This document shows, piece by piece, positions 25,425-34,706 of a stretch of 50,062 nucleotides of DNA. The stretch spans positions 1 to 50,062 of the forward strand of contig JBFMBH010000013.1 of NCBI GenBank assembly GCA_040755095.1. Direction: 5' to 3'. This DNA is from Thermodesulfobacteriota bacterium (GTDB taxonomy: Bacteria > Desulfobacterota > Desulfobulbia > Desulfobulbales > JBFMBH01). A program made the translations under genes and the position numbers. Position 1 is the stretch's first letter; every line of letters begins with the position of its first letter. Below the pieces are notes generated by a model, which made no database searches, was not told where the DNA came from, and saw only the letters and a list, made by a program, of their open reading frames with translations.

Positions 25425-26840
25425 ATGGACGAGACCTTTCTGCCCCGCATCAAGCGGCTAGGCCACGGCCCCCAGACCCGCCTTGCCCTGGCGGTCGCCC
25501 TGGTGGAGCAGGGGGATGCCGCGGCGGCCATGGCGGAATGCCAGGCGGTGCTGCGCTGGAGCGACCGGTATGCCCTGGCCCATTTCGTGCTGGCCGGCAT
25601 CTACTCCGATCTGGGCCGCTATGACGAGGCCCTGACCAGCTCTGCCCGGGCCCTGGCCTTCGACCAGGGCATCACCGAGGCGCACCGCCTGCGCTCGTAC
25701 ATCCTGGCCGAGACCGGTCACTACCCCGAGGCCCTGGCCGAGCGCCAGGCGGCCCTGGCCCTGGACCCGGAGAACGCCCTGGACCACCACCGGCTGGGGG
25801 AACTGCAGTTGGCGATGGGCCAGAACAAGGCGGCCCTGGCCAGCTTCCGGGAGGCCGCCCGCTTGAACCCGCAGATGGCCGTGGCCTACTTCGGCATCGC
25901 CAACGCCCATCTGCGCCACGAGGAGGAGGAGGCCATCGCCGCCCTGGAGACGGCTCTGCGCATCAGCCCCGGCTTTCCCAAGGCCCATCTGCTCCTGGGC
26001 GACATCGCGGCAAGCCGTGGCGATCATGGGGGCGCCATCCGCCATTACCGGGACGCCCTCAGCCTCAACCAGCGCCAGGCCGAGCCCCACTTCCGCCTTG
26101 GCGAGCTGCACTTCCACCTGGGCCGCTTTCCCACCGCCCTGGTGGAGTACCGGCTGGCCCTGGTCATCAAGCCCCGCTACGCCCCGGCCCACCACCGCCT
26201 GGGGAATGTCTACTTCCGCCTCGGCCACTACGATCTGGCCATCCGCCAGTACGAGGCAGCCCTGACCCACAACCCCAACCTGGCCGCGGCCCGGGCCGAC
26301 ACCGGCGATGCCCTCCTGGCCCTGGGCCGCTGGCAGGAGGCCATCGACCACTACCGGCGGGCCCTGGCCCAGGTGGATCTGGCCTGCCCCGAGGGCGAGA
26401 CGGCGCTGGGCGAGGAGCGCTTCCTGGAGGCGATCCGCGCCTTCCGCGGCCGGCTGGGCCTGGACCCGGCCCTGATCGTGCCGGCGGCCGTGGAGGGGGG
26501 AGGGCTGCCCCCGGAGACCCTGGGCCACGACGAGCGCCGGGCGGATCAGCGGCTGGCCCTGGCCATGCCGGTGGACGTCCGGGCCCGGCCGGGCAGCTAC
26601 CTGGGCGCCACCCTGGTCAATGTCTCCAAGCACGGCCTGCTGCTCGACAGCCCGGAGCCGGTGGCCCTGGGCAGCGAGATCGAGGTGATCACCGGCCTGG
26701 AACTGGGGGGCCAGAAGCTGGCTGCCCGGGGCCGGATCGTCCGCCAGGAGGACTGGACGGCTGGCCTGCCGTACCGCTACGGCGTGGCCCTCCTGGAGCG
26801 GAACGAGGCATGGGAGCAGTATCTGGCCGAAACAGCGTGA
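25425..26840 (+). CDS. TPR protein with C-terminal PilZ domain
   Basis: 471 residues. At least nine tetratricopeptide-like helical repeats span about 15-330 (e.g. GRYDEALTSSARALAFD, GRFPTALVEYRLALVIKP, GHYDLAIRQYEAALTHNP). The last 100 residues form a PilZ domain with RxxxR (Arg372/Arg376) and NxSxxG (399-404). TPRs bind partner proteins; the PilZ domain would bind cyclic di-GMP. This is the second PilZ fusion in the cluster. A GGGGG-containing ribosome site precedes the ATG at 25425. Confidence 0.85.
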   Translation: MDETFLPRIKRLGHGPQTRLALAVALVEQGDAAAAMAECQAVLRWSDRYALAHFVLAGIYSDLGRYDEALTSSARALAFDQGITEAHRLRSYILAETGHYPEALAERQAALALDPENALDHHRLGELQLAMGQNKAALASFREAARLNPQMAVAYFGIANAHLRHEEEEAIAALETALRISPGFPKAHLLLGDIAASRGDHGGAIRHYRDALSLNQRQAEPHFRLGELHFHLGRFPTALVEYRLALVIKPRYAPAHHRLGNVYFRLGHYDLAIRQYEAALTHNPNLAAARADTGDALLALGRWQEAIDHYRRALAQVDLACPEGETALGEERFLEAIRAFRGRLGLDPALIVPAAVEGGGLPPETLGHDERRADQRLALAMPVDVRARPGSYLGATLVNVSKHGLLLDSPEPVALGSEIEVITGLELGGQKLAARGRIVRQEDWTAGLPYRYGVALLERNEAWEQYLAETA

Positions 26841-26859
26841 GACCAACCGGAGGCAATCC

Positions 26860-29151
26860 ATGGCTGCACCAAGACCCGTGCTGCGCCAGGACCTGGTGAT
26901 CCTGCCGCGCCTGGACGGCGAGGGCTCGTTCCGCTACCTGGTCCGGGACCCCAGAAGCGGCGAGCTGTTTGATCTCGGGGAGGAGGAGATTTTCCTGTGC
27001 CAGCAGCTGGATGGCTCCCGGGAGCGGGCGGCGGTGGGCGCGGCCTTTGCCGAGCGCTTCGGCAAGCCGATCAGCGATGACAGCCTGGGGGCCTTCATCC
27101 GCCACCTGGGCAGCCTGGGCCTTCTGGCGCAACGTACCGGCGAAGAGACCCTGGTGGGGGCCGACGAGGGCACGAAGCACCGGCTGGGCAATCCGGATCG
27201 GCTGTTGACCTTCCTCAAGGGGCAGCTGGGCTGGTGCTTTTCATCTTTCGGCCTGGGGCTGGTGGCGGCTCTGGCCTGTCTGGCCCTGGGAGTGGCCGCG
27301 GCCCACGGCGGCGACCTCCTGCACGAGCTGCGGATGATCGGCCGGCAACGGATCATGGTCGCCGTGCCGCTCTTCTGGATCTTCGGCATCATCCCGGCCG
27401 CCGAAGGGGTCAAGGCCCTGGCCTGTCAGGTGCGGGGCGGCCATGTCCACGAGATCTGCCTGGTCTGGGTCTACCGGGTGATTCCTCACATCTACGCCAA
27501 CCTGAGCGACGTGTTCTGGGTCATGGACAAGAAGGCCAGGCTGCGGGTGCTGCGGGCCGGCCTCATCTTCCGGCTGGTGCTGATCTCCCTTGGCCTTCTT
27601 GTCTGGGTCAACGTGGCGCCAGGCAGTACGCTGCGCACCTTTTCTGCCCTCTTTGTCTGCGCGGCGGTGATCAACCTCGTTCTGGAGGCCTTGCCCCTCC
27701 TGCAGCGGGACGGCTATCTCCTTTTTGCGGCCTGGACCGAGCAGCGGGACCTGTGGTACCGGGCCCGGACCCTGCTCAAGGCCCAGGTCTTGGGCCGGCC
27801 GCAGCCGGAGCCGCTGGCAGCCGGGGAAGGGCGGCGCTTCCTGGTCTTCGGCCTTCTGGCCTGGCTGGCCCAGTACGGGCTCCTTGCCCTGGTGCTGAGC
27901 GCCGTGGGCCTGGAGCTGGTGGAACGCTTCCAGGGGGTTGGTGCCGGGCTCTTCCTGATCATCCTCGGCCTGCGCTGCGAGCCCTTCCTCCGGGGCCAGC
28001 TGGAGCGGCTCCCGGGCCGGGCCTCGCTGCCGGTGCTGGCCAACCAGCACGGCCGGGTGTGGCTCTCCCGGCTGGTGTGGATCGTCCTTCTCCTGGGCTT
28101 CGCGGTGGTGCTGTTTCTGCCCTACCCCTACGAGGTGGGTGGCGAATTCCGCATCGTGCCGGGCACCCAGTACGGGGTGCGGGCGCCGGTGGCCGGGGAG
28201 GTGGAGACGGTCACGGTGGTGGAAGGGCAGGCGGTCAAGAAGGGCGATGTGGTCGCGGTCTTCCAGACCCGGGATGCCCGCATGCGGGTCGAGGCGGCCC
28301 AGGCCGCGGTGGACGACCTCAAGGCCCGGCTGCGCCTGTTGCGGGAAGGCGCCAAGCCCGAGGAGATCGCCCTGGCCGAGCAGCAGGTGAGCGCGGCGGC
28401 CAAGGCCGCGGAATACAGCCAGGCCCAGGCCCGGCGCTACGAGGAGATGGCCCGGGGCAAGGCGGCGTCGGCCGAGGAGCTGGAGACCGCCCTGCGCAGC
28501 CGGGATCTGGACCGGGAGCGCCTGGAGCTGGCCCGCCGCGGCTTGGCCCTGGCCAGAAGCGGCGCCCGCGGCGCCGAGATCCAGGCCGCCGAGGCGGAGC
28601 TGCGGCGCCAGGAGGTCCTGCTGGACCATGCCCGGGAGGACCTGCGCCTGACCACCGTGGTCAGCCCTGCGGACGGCCGCATCATCACCCCCCGGGTGGA
28701 GGAGACGCGGGGCCAATACCTGGCCGAGGGCGAGCTCTTCCTGGTGGTGGAATGCGACGGCCCCCTGCGGGCCGAGGTGGAGGTGCCCGAGGATGAGATC
28801 ACGGACGTCGTGCCGGGCGCCCGGGTGCGCCTGCGGACCTGGGCCGATCCCGACACCACCTACCTGGGCTCGGTGCGGGAGATCGCGCCGGTGGCCTACG
28901 ACAAGAGCCTGAAGAGGGTGCGCCGCACCCTGACCCAGCGGGAGGAGGCCGTGGAGCAGCGGGAGATCCTGCGGGATCAGGGCAAGGCGGTGCGCCTGGT
29001 CTGCGACCTGACGCTGCCCGAGGGCATGGTCCTTAGGAGCGACATGACCGGCTGGGCCAAGATCGAGAGCAGCACCCGGCCGGTGGCGGTGGCCTTCACC
29101 CGCTGGCTGGTACGGTTTGTGATGGTGGAGGTCTGGTCCTGGATTCCGTAG
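26860..29151 (+). CDS. PqqD-like / degenerate M50 / HlyD membrane fusion protein
   Basis: 763 residues. Residues 1-95 resemble the PqqD-like winged helix found in peptide-export adaptors (FRYLVRDPRSGELFDL, then LGAFIRHLGSLGLL). Several membrane segments follow from about 125 to 425. At the place of the M50 zinc motif HExxH the sequence reads AEGVK (181-185), so protease activity is probably lost. Residues about 430-740 are an HlyD/RND-type periplasmic adaptor with a lipoyl/barrel-sandwich start (VRAPVAGEVETV), a long coiled coil and a second lipoyl half (VVSPADGRI). With the TolC-like gene next door it should form an export conduit, but no ABC or RND pump is in the window. Confidence 0.82.
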   Translation: MAAPRPVLRQDLVILPRLDGEGSFRYLVRDPRSGELFDLGEEEIFLCQQLDGSRERAAVGAAFAERFGKPISDDSLGAFIRHLGSLGLLAQRTGEETLVGADEGTKHRLGNPDRLLTFLKGQLGWCFSSFGLGLVAALACLALGVAAAHGGDLLHELRMIGRQRIMVAVPLFWIFGIIPAAEGVKALACQVRGGHVHEICLVWVYRVIPHIYANLSDVFWVMDKKARLRVLRAGLIFRLVLISLGLLVWVNVAPGSTLRTFSALFVCAAVINLVLEALPLLQRDGYLLFAAWTEQRDLWYRARTLLKAQVLGRPQPEPLAAGEGRRFLVFGLLAWLAQYGLLALVLSAVGLELVERFQGVGAGLFLIILGLRCEPFLRGQLERLPGRASLPVLANQHGRVWLSRLVWIVLLLGFAVVLFLPYPYEVGGEFRIVPGTQYGVRAPVAGEVETVTVVEGQAVKKGDVVAVFQTRDARMRVEAAQAAVDDLKARLRLLREGAKPEEIALAEQQVSAAAKAAEYSQAQARRYEEMARGKAASAEELETALRSRDLDRERLELARRGLALARSGARGAEIQAAEAELRRQEVLLDHAREDLRLTTVVSPADGRIITPRVEETRGQYLAEGELFLVVECDGPLRAEVEVPEDEITDVVPGARVRLRTWADPDTTYLGSVREIAPVAYDKSLKRVRRTLTQREEAVEQREILRDQGKAVRLVCDLTLPEGMVLRSDMTGWAKIESSTRPVAVAFTRWLVRFVMVEVWSWIP

Positions 29152-29229
29152 CCGGGGATGGCGGAGCCGGGCAGAAAGCGCCGGGGCAGCGACGGCCCCA
29201 GCAGGCGTAGCGAAGGTCTGGGAGCGAAT

Positions 29230-30699
29230 ATGAAGCGCAGTGATGCCATGCGGGTGTTGGTTACGCCAGCTTGCCTCATCGCCCTGGCCGTGCTCGTGCC
29301 GGCTGCTGGCCGCAGCCAGGCCCCGGCCGCCAGCCTGGCTCTGGAGCAGGCCCTCGTGCTGCCGGTGGCCGGCGGCGTCACCCTGATGCCGCCGGTGGTG
29401 CTGTCCCTGGAGGAGGCGTACCACCTGGCGGGGGCCAGCCACGAGCAGATCGTCATCGCCCGCCAGGAGCTGGACAAGAGCCGGCTCAAGCCGGACCAGG
29501 CCAGGAGCATCATGCTGCCCCACGCCAAGGTGGACGGCGACTACCGGCATCTGGACGATGACATGACCCGCACCACCCAGAGTCACCTGGCGGTGCCCGG
29601 ACTGGGCATCGACCAGGACATCCTGGTCGGGCCGACCCTGGTGGCCCGGGAAGACCAGCTGTCCACCACCTTCTCGGTGCAGCAGGCCCTCTACCAGGGC
29701 GAGTATTTTCCTTTGCGCCGCGCCGCCGGCCACACCATCGACCACAGCCGGGAGGCCCTCCAGGAGACGGTCCAGGAGGTCCTGTTCAGCGTCGCCACCG
29801 TCTTCTACCGGTGCGTGACCGCCAAGGCCCTGGTGGCCACCGCTGGCCAGCTGCTGGATCTGGCCCGGAAGGACTTGGCGGTGGCCCAGACCAAGGTGCA
29901 GGCGGGCAAGCTCACCGAGGACGCGGCTTACCGGGCCCGGCTCAGCGTCACCCGCACCGAGGCCCAACGCCTGAGCGCCCAGCATCAGCTGGTCCTGGCC
30001 CGGGATCTCCTGGCCCGGCTGACCGGCCGGTCGACACCGGTGGCGGACGTGGTGGAGCCGGCGCCCCTCCTCCCCCGGGGGGATGACCTCGAAAGCCTCC
30101 TGGCCATCGCCCAGGCCAACCGCTACGATTTCCGCCGGGCAGCACTCCGGGTCCAGCTCGCCGAAGACGAGCTGGCCCTGGCCAAAGCGAAGAGCCACCC
30201 CTCCCTGGGCGCCGAGTGGCGCTACACCTGGTTCGACCGGGAGCCCCCCACCCTGGACAAGGAATTCTGGGCGGCCATGGTCCGGCTGTCCGTCCCCCTG
30301 GTCGAGGGCGGGGCCCGGCTGGCCGAGGAGGAGGAAAAGGCGATCAGCCTGCAACAGGCCCGGACAGCGCAACTCGATCTGGAAAAGCGCATCCGGCTGG
30401 AGGTGGTGGAGGCCTTCCTGGGGGTCGGCAACCAGGAGGCGGTTCTGGCCAACGCCCAGCAGCAGGTGGAGGCAGCGGCCAAGAGCCATGAGATCGTCAC
30501 CGCCCGCTACGACTTCGGCGCCGCCACCTCCCTGGATTACGACCAGGCCTACACCGCCCTGCAGGCAGCCAGGAACAGCCTGGTCACCGAGACCTATGCG
30601 TACCAGCTGGCCCTCCTCAAGCTGGAGAAGGCCATCGGCCTGTTCGGCCGGGACGAGGTCGAGGCGCTCATGGCGCAGCAGGGCGAGACGCGGCCATGA
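29230..30699 (+). CDS. TolC-like outer-membrane efflux protein
   Basis: 489 residues with an N-terminal signal peptide (about 1-25, hydrophobic LIALAVLVPAAG). Two outer-membrane efflux repeats are visible, with helical motifs such as VVLSLEEAYHLAGASHEQI near the start and YDFGAATSLDYDQAYTAL near the end. The family forms a trimeric channel across outer membrane and periplasm. Start 29230 is chosen for the signal peptide; the frame from 29158 adds a basic stretch without one. It pairs with the preceding adaptor and overlaps the following esterase by ATGA. Confidence 0.88.
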   Translation: MKRSDAMRVLVTPACLIALAVLVPAAGRSQAPAASLALEQALVLPVAGGVTLMPPVVLSLEEAYHLAGASHEQIVIARQELDKSRLKPDQARSIMLPHAKVDGDYRHLDDDMTRTTQSHLAVPGLGIDQDILVGPTLVAREDQLSTTFSVQQALYQGEYFPLRRAAGHTIDHSREALQETVQEVLFSVATVFYRCVTAKALVATAGQLLDLARKDLAVAQTKVQAGKLTEDAAYRARLSVTRTEAQRLSAQHQLVLARDLLARLTGRSTPVADVVEPAPLLPRGDDLESLLAIAQANRYDFRRAALRVQLAEDELALAKAKSHPSLGAEWRYTWFDREPPTLDKEFWAAMVRLSVPLVEGGARLAEEEEKAISLQQARTAQLDLEKRIRLEVVEAFLGVGNQEAVLANAQQQVEAAAKSHEIVTARYDFGAATSLDYDQAYTALQAARNSLVTETYAYQLALLKLEKAIGLFGRDEVEALMAQQGETRP

Positions 30700-31730
30700 G
30701 GACGGCCCTTTTGACCCTCTTGCTGATTCTGGGCGCCGGGGGACTGCAGCCACCGGTCCTGGCCGTGGACGGCGGCCGGGATCCCCAGCGGGACGGGGCG
30801 ATGACCATCTACCCGCTGGCCCACGGCGGCCGGGAGCGCACCTACGGCCTCTACCTGCCCAAAGGGTATGACCCGGGCCGGCCGCACGCCCTTCTCCTTG
30901 CCCTCCACGGCGGCACCGGCTCAGCCCGCAAATGGCCGCCCTATACAGACAACGGCTTCGAGCGCCTCGCCGACCAGGACCAGTTCCTGCTGGTGTATCC
31001 GGAGGGCGTGGACGGCCAGTGGAACGACCGGCGTGGGGTCCAGGATTTCGTGGCCCACCGGGAGAACGTGGACGATCTCGGCTTCCTGGCCGCCCTGCTG
31101 GACAGCCTGGTGGCCCGCTATCCGGTGGATCAGGACCGGATCTACGTGGCCGGCGCCTCCAACGGCGGCATGATGGCCCATTACGTGGGCTCGGAGCTGG
31201 GCGACCGGGTGGCGGCCATGGCGGCGGTCATCGCCGCCATCCCGGAGCGGCTTTTGCCCCTGCTCCAGCCGAAGGCGCCGCTGCCGGTGCTCATGATCAA
31301 CGGCAGCGACGACCCTCTGGTGCGCTGGCAGGGCGGGGTGGTGCGCTTCGCCGGCCGGGAGACCGGTACGGTCATCCCGGTGGAGGAGACCGTCCGGTTC
31401 TGGCTGCAGCACAACGGCATCTCCCAGCCACCCCTGGTCACCGAGCTGCCGGACCGGGATCCGGCCGACGGCACCCGGGTGGTGCAACACCTTTACAGCG
31501 GCGGCCGGGACAAGAGCGAGGTGGTGCTGTACCAGGTGCAGGGCGGCGGCCATACCTGGCCCGCCTTCCACGATCCCCGCGGCCTTCTCATGCGGCTGGT
31601 TGTGGATGAAATGGTGGGCACCAAGAGCCGGGACATCGACGCCTGCCAGCTGATCTGGGCCTTTTTCAAGGCTCATCCCAAGGCTCGGCCGTCCCGGGGT
31701 GACGGCTCCGGGCAGGCTTCTTCCCCATAA
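30696..31730 (+). CDS. Secreted esterase, PHB-depolymerase/LpqC-like
   Basis: 344 residues with a signal peptide (about 1-23). The alpha/beta hydrolase fold shows HGGTGS, nucleophile GASNGGMM, aspartate NGSDDP and histidine GGGHTWP, the layout of the polyhydroxybutyrate depolymerase/feruloyl esterase group. It would hydrolyse an ester outside the cytoplasm. As the last gene of the ATGA chain, behind the export genes, it may act on the exported product. The physiological substrate is not visible. Confidence 0.85.
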   Translation: MRTALLTLLLILGAGGLQPPVLAVDGGRDPQRDGAMTIYPLAHGGRERTYGLYLPKGYDPGRPHALLLALHGGTGSARKWPPYTDNGFERLADQDQFLLVYPEGVDGQWNDRRGVQDFVAHRENVDDLGFLAALLDSLVARYPVDQDRIYVAGASNGGMMAHYVGSELGDRVAAMAAVIAAIPERLLPLLQPKAPLPVLMINGSDDPLVRWQGGVVRFAGRETGTVIPVEETVRFWLQHNGISQPPLVTELPDRDPADGTRVVQHLYSGGRDKSEVVLYQVQGGGHTWPAFHDPRGLLMRLVVDEMVGTKSRDIDACQLIWAFFKAHPKARPSRGDGSGQASSP

Positions 31731-31741
31731 GCTCCTGGCAG

Positions 31742-31764
31742 TGCCGGTAGGCAGGCGGCATTTT
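31742..31764 (+). terminator. Weak stem-loop plus T-run after the cluster
   Basis: TGCCG (31742-31746) and CGGCA (31756-31760) form a five-base stem with a nine-base loop, followed by TTTT. It lies 12 bases after the esterase stop and just before a promoter-like sequence. It is short for a factor-independent terminator, so confidence is limited. Confidence 0.4.
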
Positions 31765-31767
31765 CTC

Positions 31768-31796
31768 TTGACACCCGGGCCGGCGTGGGCTTTGAT
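31768..31796 (+). promoter_or_regulatory. Sigma-70-like promoter
   Basis: A perfect TTGACA (31768-31773), a 17-base spacer and TTTGAT (31791-31796) precede the PEP-CTERM-like gene. The -35 matches consensus fully, the -10 in four of six bases. Confidence 0.55.
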
Positions 31797-31842
31797 GGCG
31801 GCATGGGTGAAAGGCCCAAAGAACGGCGCGGAGGAAATGCTG

Positions 31843-32472
31843 ATGAAGACGATGGCGGTTGCGGTTGCTGCGGGACTCCTCGCGGCCGGGCTTACGGTCA
31901 ACGCCTCGGCCGCCACCCTGGTCGATGACGGCACCGAGTGGTTCCGGCCCGGTCCGGCCCAGCTGCTTCTGGGCTGGGAGATCCAGGATGCCGGCCATGA
32001 TCGGGGCGCCACCGAGCTGGGCTTCTTTTTGGCCGGCACCGACCCGCGGCTGGCCACCAGCCGGATCCCCATCTTCGGTCCGGAGGATACCTGTCTTCTG
32101 GAGCTGGCCTCGGTCAACTTCGTCACCGGCCGGGTGGCGGATCTGGACGACCAGGAGGATCAGGCCTTCTTCACCCCGACCGGCGCGGCCATCGGCTTCT
32201 ACTATCGTCTGGACGCCGGCAGCGCCGGCTTTGTCGCCTACTCGGTGCCGGCGTTCAACGACGGCGGCCTGGATCTTGCCGCCACCTATCCGGCCGCCAA
32301 TCTGGTCAACACCTATCGCCTGGACTTTTTTTCGCCCCAGGGCGAGCGGATGACCGTCCATCTCATGACCGGTCTCCGGCCGGCGGCGGTGCCCATCCCG
32401 TCCGGCCTGGTGCTCCTGGGCTCCGGGCTCGCCGGGCTGCTGCCCCTGGCGCGTGGCCGGCGCCGGGCTTAG
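31843..32472 (+). CDS. Secreted protein with PEP-CTERM-like sorting tail
   Basis: 209 residues. A signal peptide (MKTMAVAVAAGLLAAGL...ASA) is followed by a beta-rich domain of unknown family. The C-terminus VPIPSGLVLLGSGLAGLL then ARGRRR matches the variant PEP-CTERM signal (motif, hydrophobic stretch, basic end) common in deltaproteobacteria, which an exosortase would cleave; no exosortase is in the window. Start 31843 gives a good distance from GGAGGAA; the in-frame ATG at 31837 touches the ribosome site. Confidence 0.8.
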   Translation: MKTMAVAVAAGLLAAGLTVNASAATLVDDGTEWFRPGPAQLLLGWEIQDAGHDRGATELGFFLAGTDPRLATSRIPIFGPEDTCLLELASVNFVTGRVADLDDQEDQAFFTPTGAAIGFYYRLDAGSAGFVAYSVPAFNDGGLDLAATYPAANLVNTYRLDFFSPQGERMTVHLMTGLRPAAVPIPSGLVLLGSGLAGLLPLARGRRRA

Positions 32473-32565
32473 GCGCTCTTTCCCTCCTTGTGAACGGTTG
32501 CGGATTCGCGTAAGGTTAGGCCCTGGCGCAGGGCCCGCTGGGGCCGGCCCAGGCCGAGCCTGATC

Positions 32566-34695
32566 ATGACCGTCCGCCGACTCCTTCTCCTCGCGCCGAT
32601 CCTCACCATCCTCTTCCTGGCCCAGTCCTATTTCTGGGTGCCCACCTACGAAGAGCAGACCCGGGGCAACCCGGAGCGTCTGGTCGAGTACATCACCGCC
32701 CTCACCGGTGACGCCACCATCCTCAATCCGGTGCTCTCCGCCGACGCCTCCAGCGCCAGCATCGAGAACCTGGTCTTCGAGGGCCTCATCGACCGGGACG
32801 AGGAGCTGCGCTTCCGGGGCCGGGTGGCCGAAGGCTGGGAGATCTTCGAGGAAGCCTATCTGGTGGTGAACGAGGCGGCGGCGATCCCGGGGCACGGCCA
32901 CCTGGGGCCGGCGGCCCTGCGGGATCTTCTGGCAGCGGCCCGGGATGGCCTGCTGCCGGTGCCGCCGGCTCTGGCCGCCAGCCTGGCCGGGGTGCGGGAC
33001 CTGGCGCTGGTGCCCCCCGAGACCCGCACCGAGACAGTGACCGAAAAGGGGGCGGAGGGGCCGGTGCGCCGCACGGTGCAGATCCAGGTGCCGGCCCGGA
33101 TCCGGCTCACCCTGGCGGCCGTGGACCAGGATCTTTTTGCCCGTCTCGCCCTCTTCCTGGGGCCCGACTATCTGACCTCCTGGGACCCCAGCGGCCGGGT
33201 CAGCGTCGAGCCGCCGGTGGCCGGCCAGGCGCTGGCCGCCTATGCGGAGCGCTTCCTGCCGGCGGCCGAGCACAACCCGGTGCTGGTCTTCCGCTTACGT
33301 CCCGGCGTGCGCTTCCACGACGGCCATCCCCTCACCGCCGAGGATGTGCGCTTCACCTTCGCCGCGATCATGGATCCGAAGAACCTCTCGCCCCGGCTGG
33401 CCGACTACGAGCCGGTCAAAGAGGTCGAGGCCGTTGATCCGCAGACGGTGCGGGTGGTCTACAAGCGCCTCTACTCGCCGGCCCTGGCCACCTGGGCCAT
33501 GGGCATCCTGCCTGAGCATCTGTTGTCCGACTCGGCCCTGGCTGCCGAGGCGGTGGCGCGGGGCGAGGATCCGGCCGATTTTTCCTTGCGGACCAGCCGC
33601 TTCAACCGGGCGCCGGTGGGCTCTGGCCCCTTTGTCTTCAGGGAGTGGCGCTCCGATGAGCAGGTCCGGCTGGTCCGCTTCGCCGGCTACTGGGAAGGGT
33701 CGCCCAACTACCAGCGCTATGTGGCCCGCATCATCCCCGATCCGCTGACCCAGGAGATGGAGTTCTACGCCGGCACCATCGACTCCTACGACGTCCAGCC
33801 CCACCAGGTGGCGCGCCTGGCTGCCGATCCCCGCTTCCAGGCCTTTTCCGGCCTCGCCCTCGGCTACACCTACATCGGCTACAACCAGCGGCGGCCGCCC
33901 TTCGACGACCCCCGGGTGCGCCGGGCTTTGGGCATGGCGGTGGATGTGGACAAGATCATCCGCTACGTCATCCAGGGCCAGGGCGAGCCGATCACCGGCC
34001 CCTTCCCCAAGCAGACCGAGTACTACGATCACGGGGTGGCGCCCTTGCCCTTCGATCCCCAGGCCGCCCTGGCCCTCCTGGCCGAGGCCGGCTTCACCCG
34101 CAACAGCGAAGGCATCCTCACCCGGGACGGCAAGCCCTTGCGCTTCACCCTCATCACCAACTCCGGCAACGACATCCGCAAGGCGATTCTCACCATCGTC
34201 CAGGACGCCTGGAAGCAGATCGGGGTCGATGTGGCCACCGACATCCTGGAGTGGTCGGTGTTCATCAAGGAGCGGGTGAACAAGCTCGATTTCGACGCCG
34301 TGATCCTGGGCTGGGCCATGGGTCTGGAGCCGGACCTCTACCAGATCTGGCACTCCTCCCAGGCCGGCCCCTTCCAGCTCAACTTCGTGGGCTTCAACAA
34401 TCCGGCTGCCGACGAGCTCATCGTCCGCATCCGCCAGGAGTACGACCATGAGCGCCAGAGGGACGCCTGCCGGGAGCTGCACCAGCTGATCGCCGCCGAG
34501 CAGCCCTACACCTTCCTTTATGTGGGCAAGTGGACCGCGGTCCTGGACCGCCGCATCGTCATCGCCGAGACCGCGGCGGACGGCACGTCTCGCTTCCGCC
34601 GCATCACCCCCACCAAAACCGGCAGCTACGCCTTCCACTTCAACCGCTGGCTGAAGCTGCCGGAGGTGCCGGTCTTCAGCCCGGACGACCGGTAG
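32566..34695 (+). CDS. Peptide-type ABC transporter substrate-binding protein
   Basis: 709 residues, longer than usual family 5 binding proteins. An N-terminal membrane anchor (LLLLAPILTILFLAQSYFWV) is followed by the family 5 core: DATILNPVL, VLVFRLRPGVRFHDGHPLTAEDVRF over its length, GSGPFVFREW, and PFDDPRVRRALGMAVD. About 100 extra residues (100-200) interrupt the N-terminal lobe. The following permease genes support a peptide or related import role. A hairpin ggccctg/cagggcc (32519-32535) lies in the leader. Confidence 0.88.
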   Translation: MTVRRLLLLAPILTILFLAQSYFWVPTYEEQTRGNPERLVEYITALTGDATILNPVLSADASSASIENLVFEGLIDRDEELRFRGRVAEGWEIFEEAYLVVNEAAAIPGHGHLGPAALRDLLAAARDGLLPVPPALAASLAGVRDLALVPPETRTETVTEKGAEGPVRRTVQIQVPARIRLTLAAVDQDLFARLALFLGPDYLTSWDPSGRVSVEPPVAGQALAAYAERFLPAAEHNPVLVFRLRPGVRFHDGHPLTAEDVRFTFAAIMDPKNLSPRLADYEPVKEVEAVDPQTVRVVYKRLYSPALATWAMGILPEHLLSDSALAAEAVARGEDPADFSLRTSRFNRAPVGSGPFVFREWRSDEQVRLVRFAGYWEGSPNYQRYVARIIPDPLTQEMEFYAGTIDSYDVQPHQVARLAADPRFQAFSGLALGYTYIGYNQRRPPFDDPRVRRALGMAVDVDKIIRYVIQGQGEPITGPFPKQTEYYDHGVAPLPFDPQAALALLAEAGFTRNSEGILTRDGKPLRFTLITNSGNDIRKAILTIVQDAWKQIGVDVATDILEWSVFIKERVNKLDFDAVILGWAMGLEPDLYQIWHSSQAGPFQLNFVGFNNPAADELIVRIRQEYDHERQRDACRELHQLIAAEQPYTFLYVGKWTAVLDRRIVIAETAADGTSRFRRITPTKTGSYAFHFNRWLKLPEVPVFSPDDR

Positions 34696-34706
34696 CGGAG
34701 GCCCCC

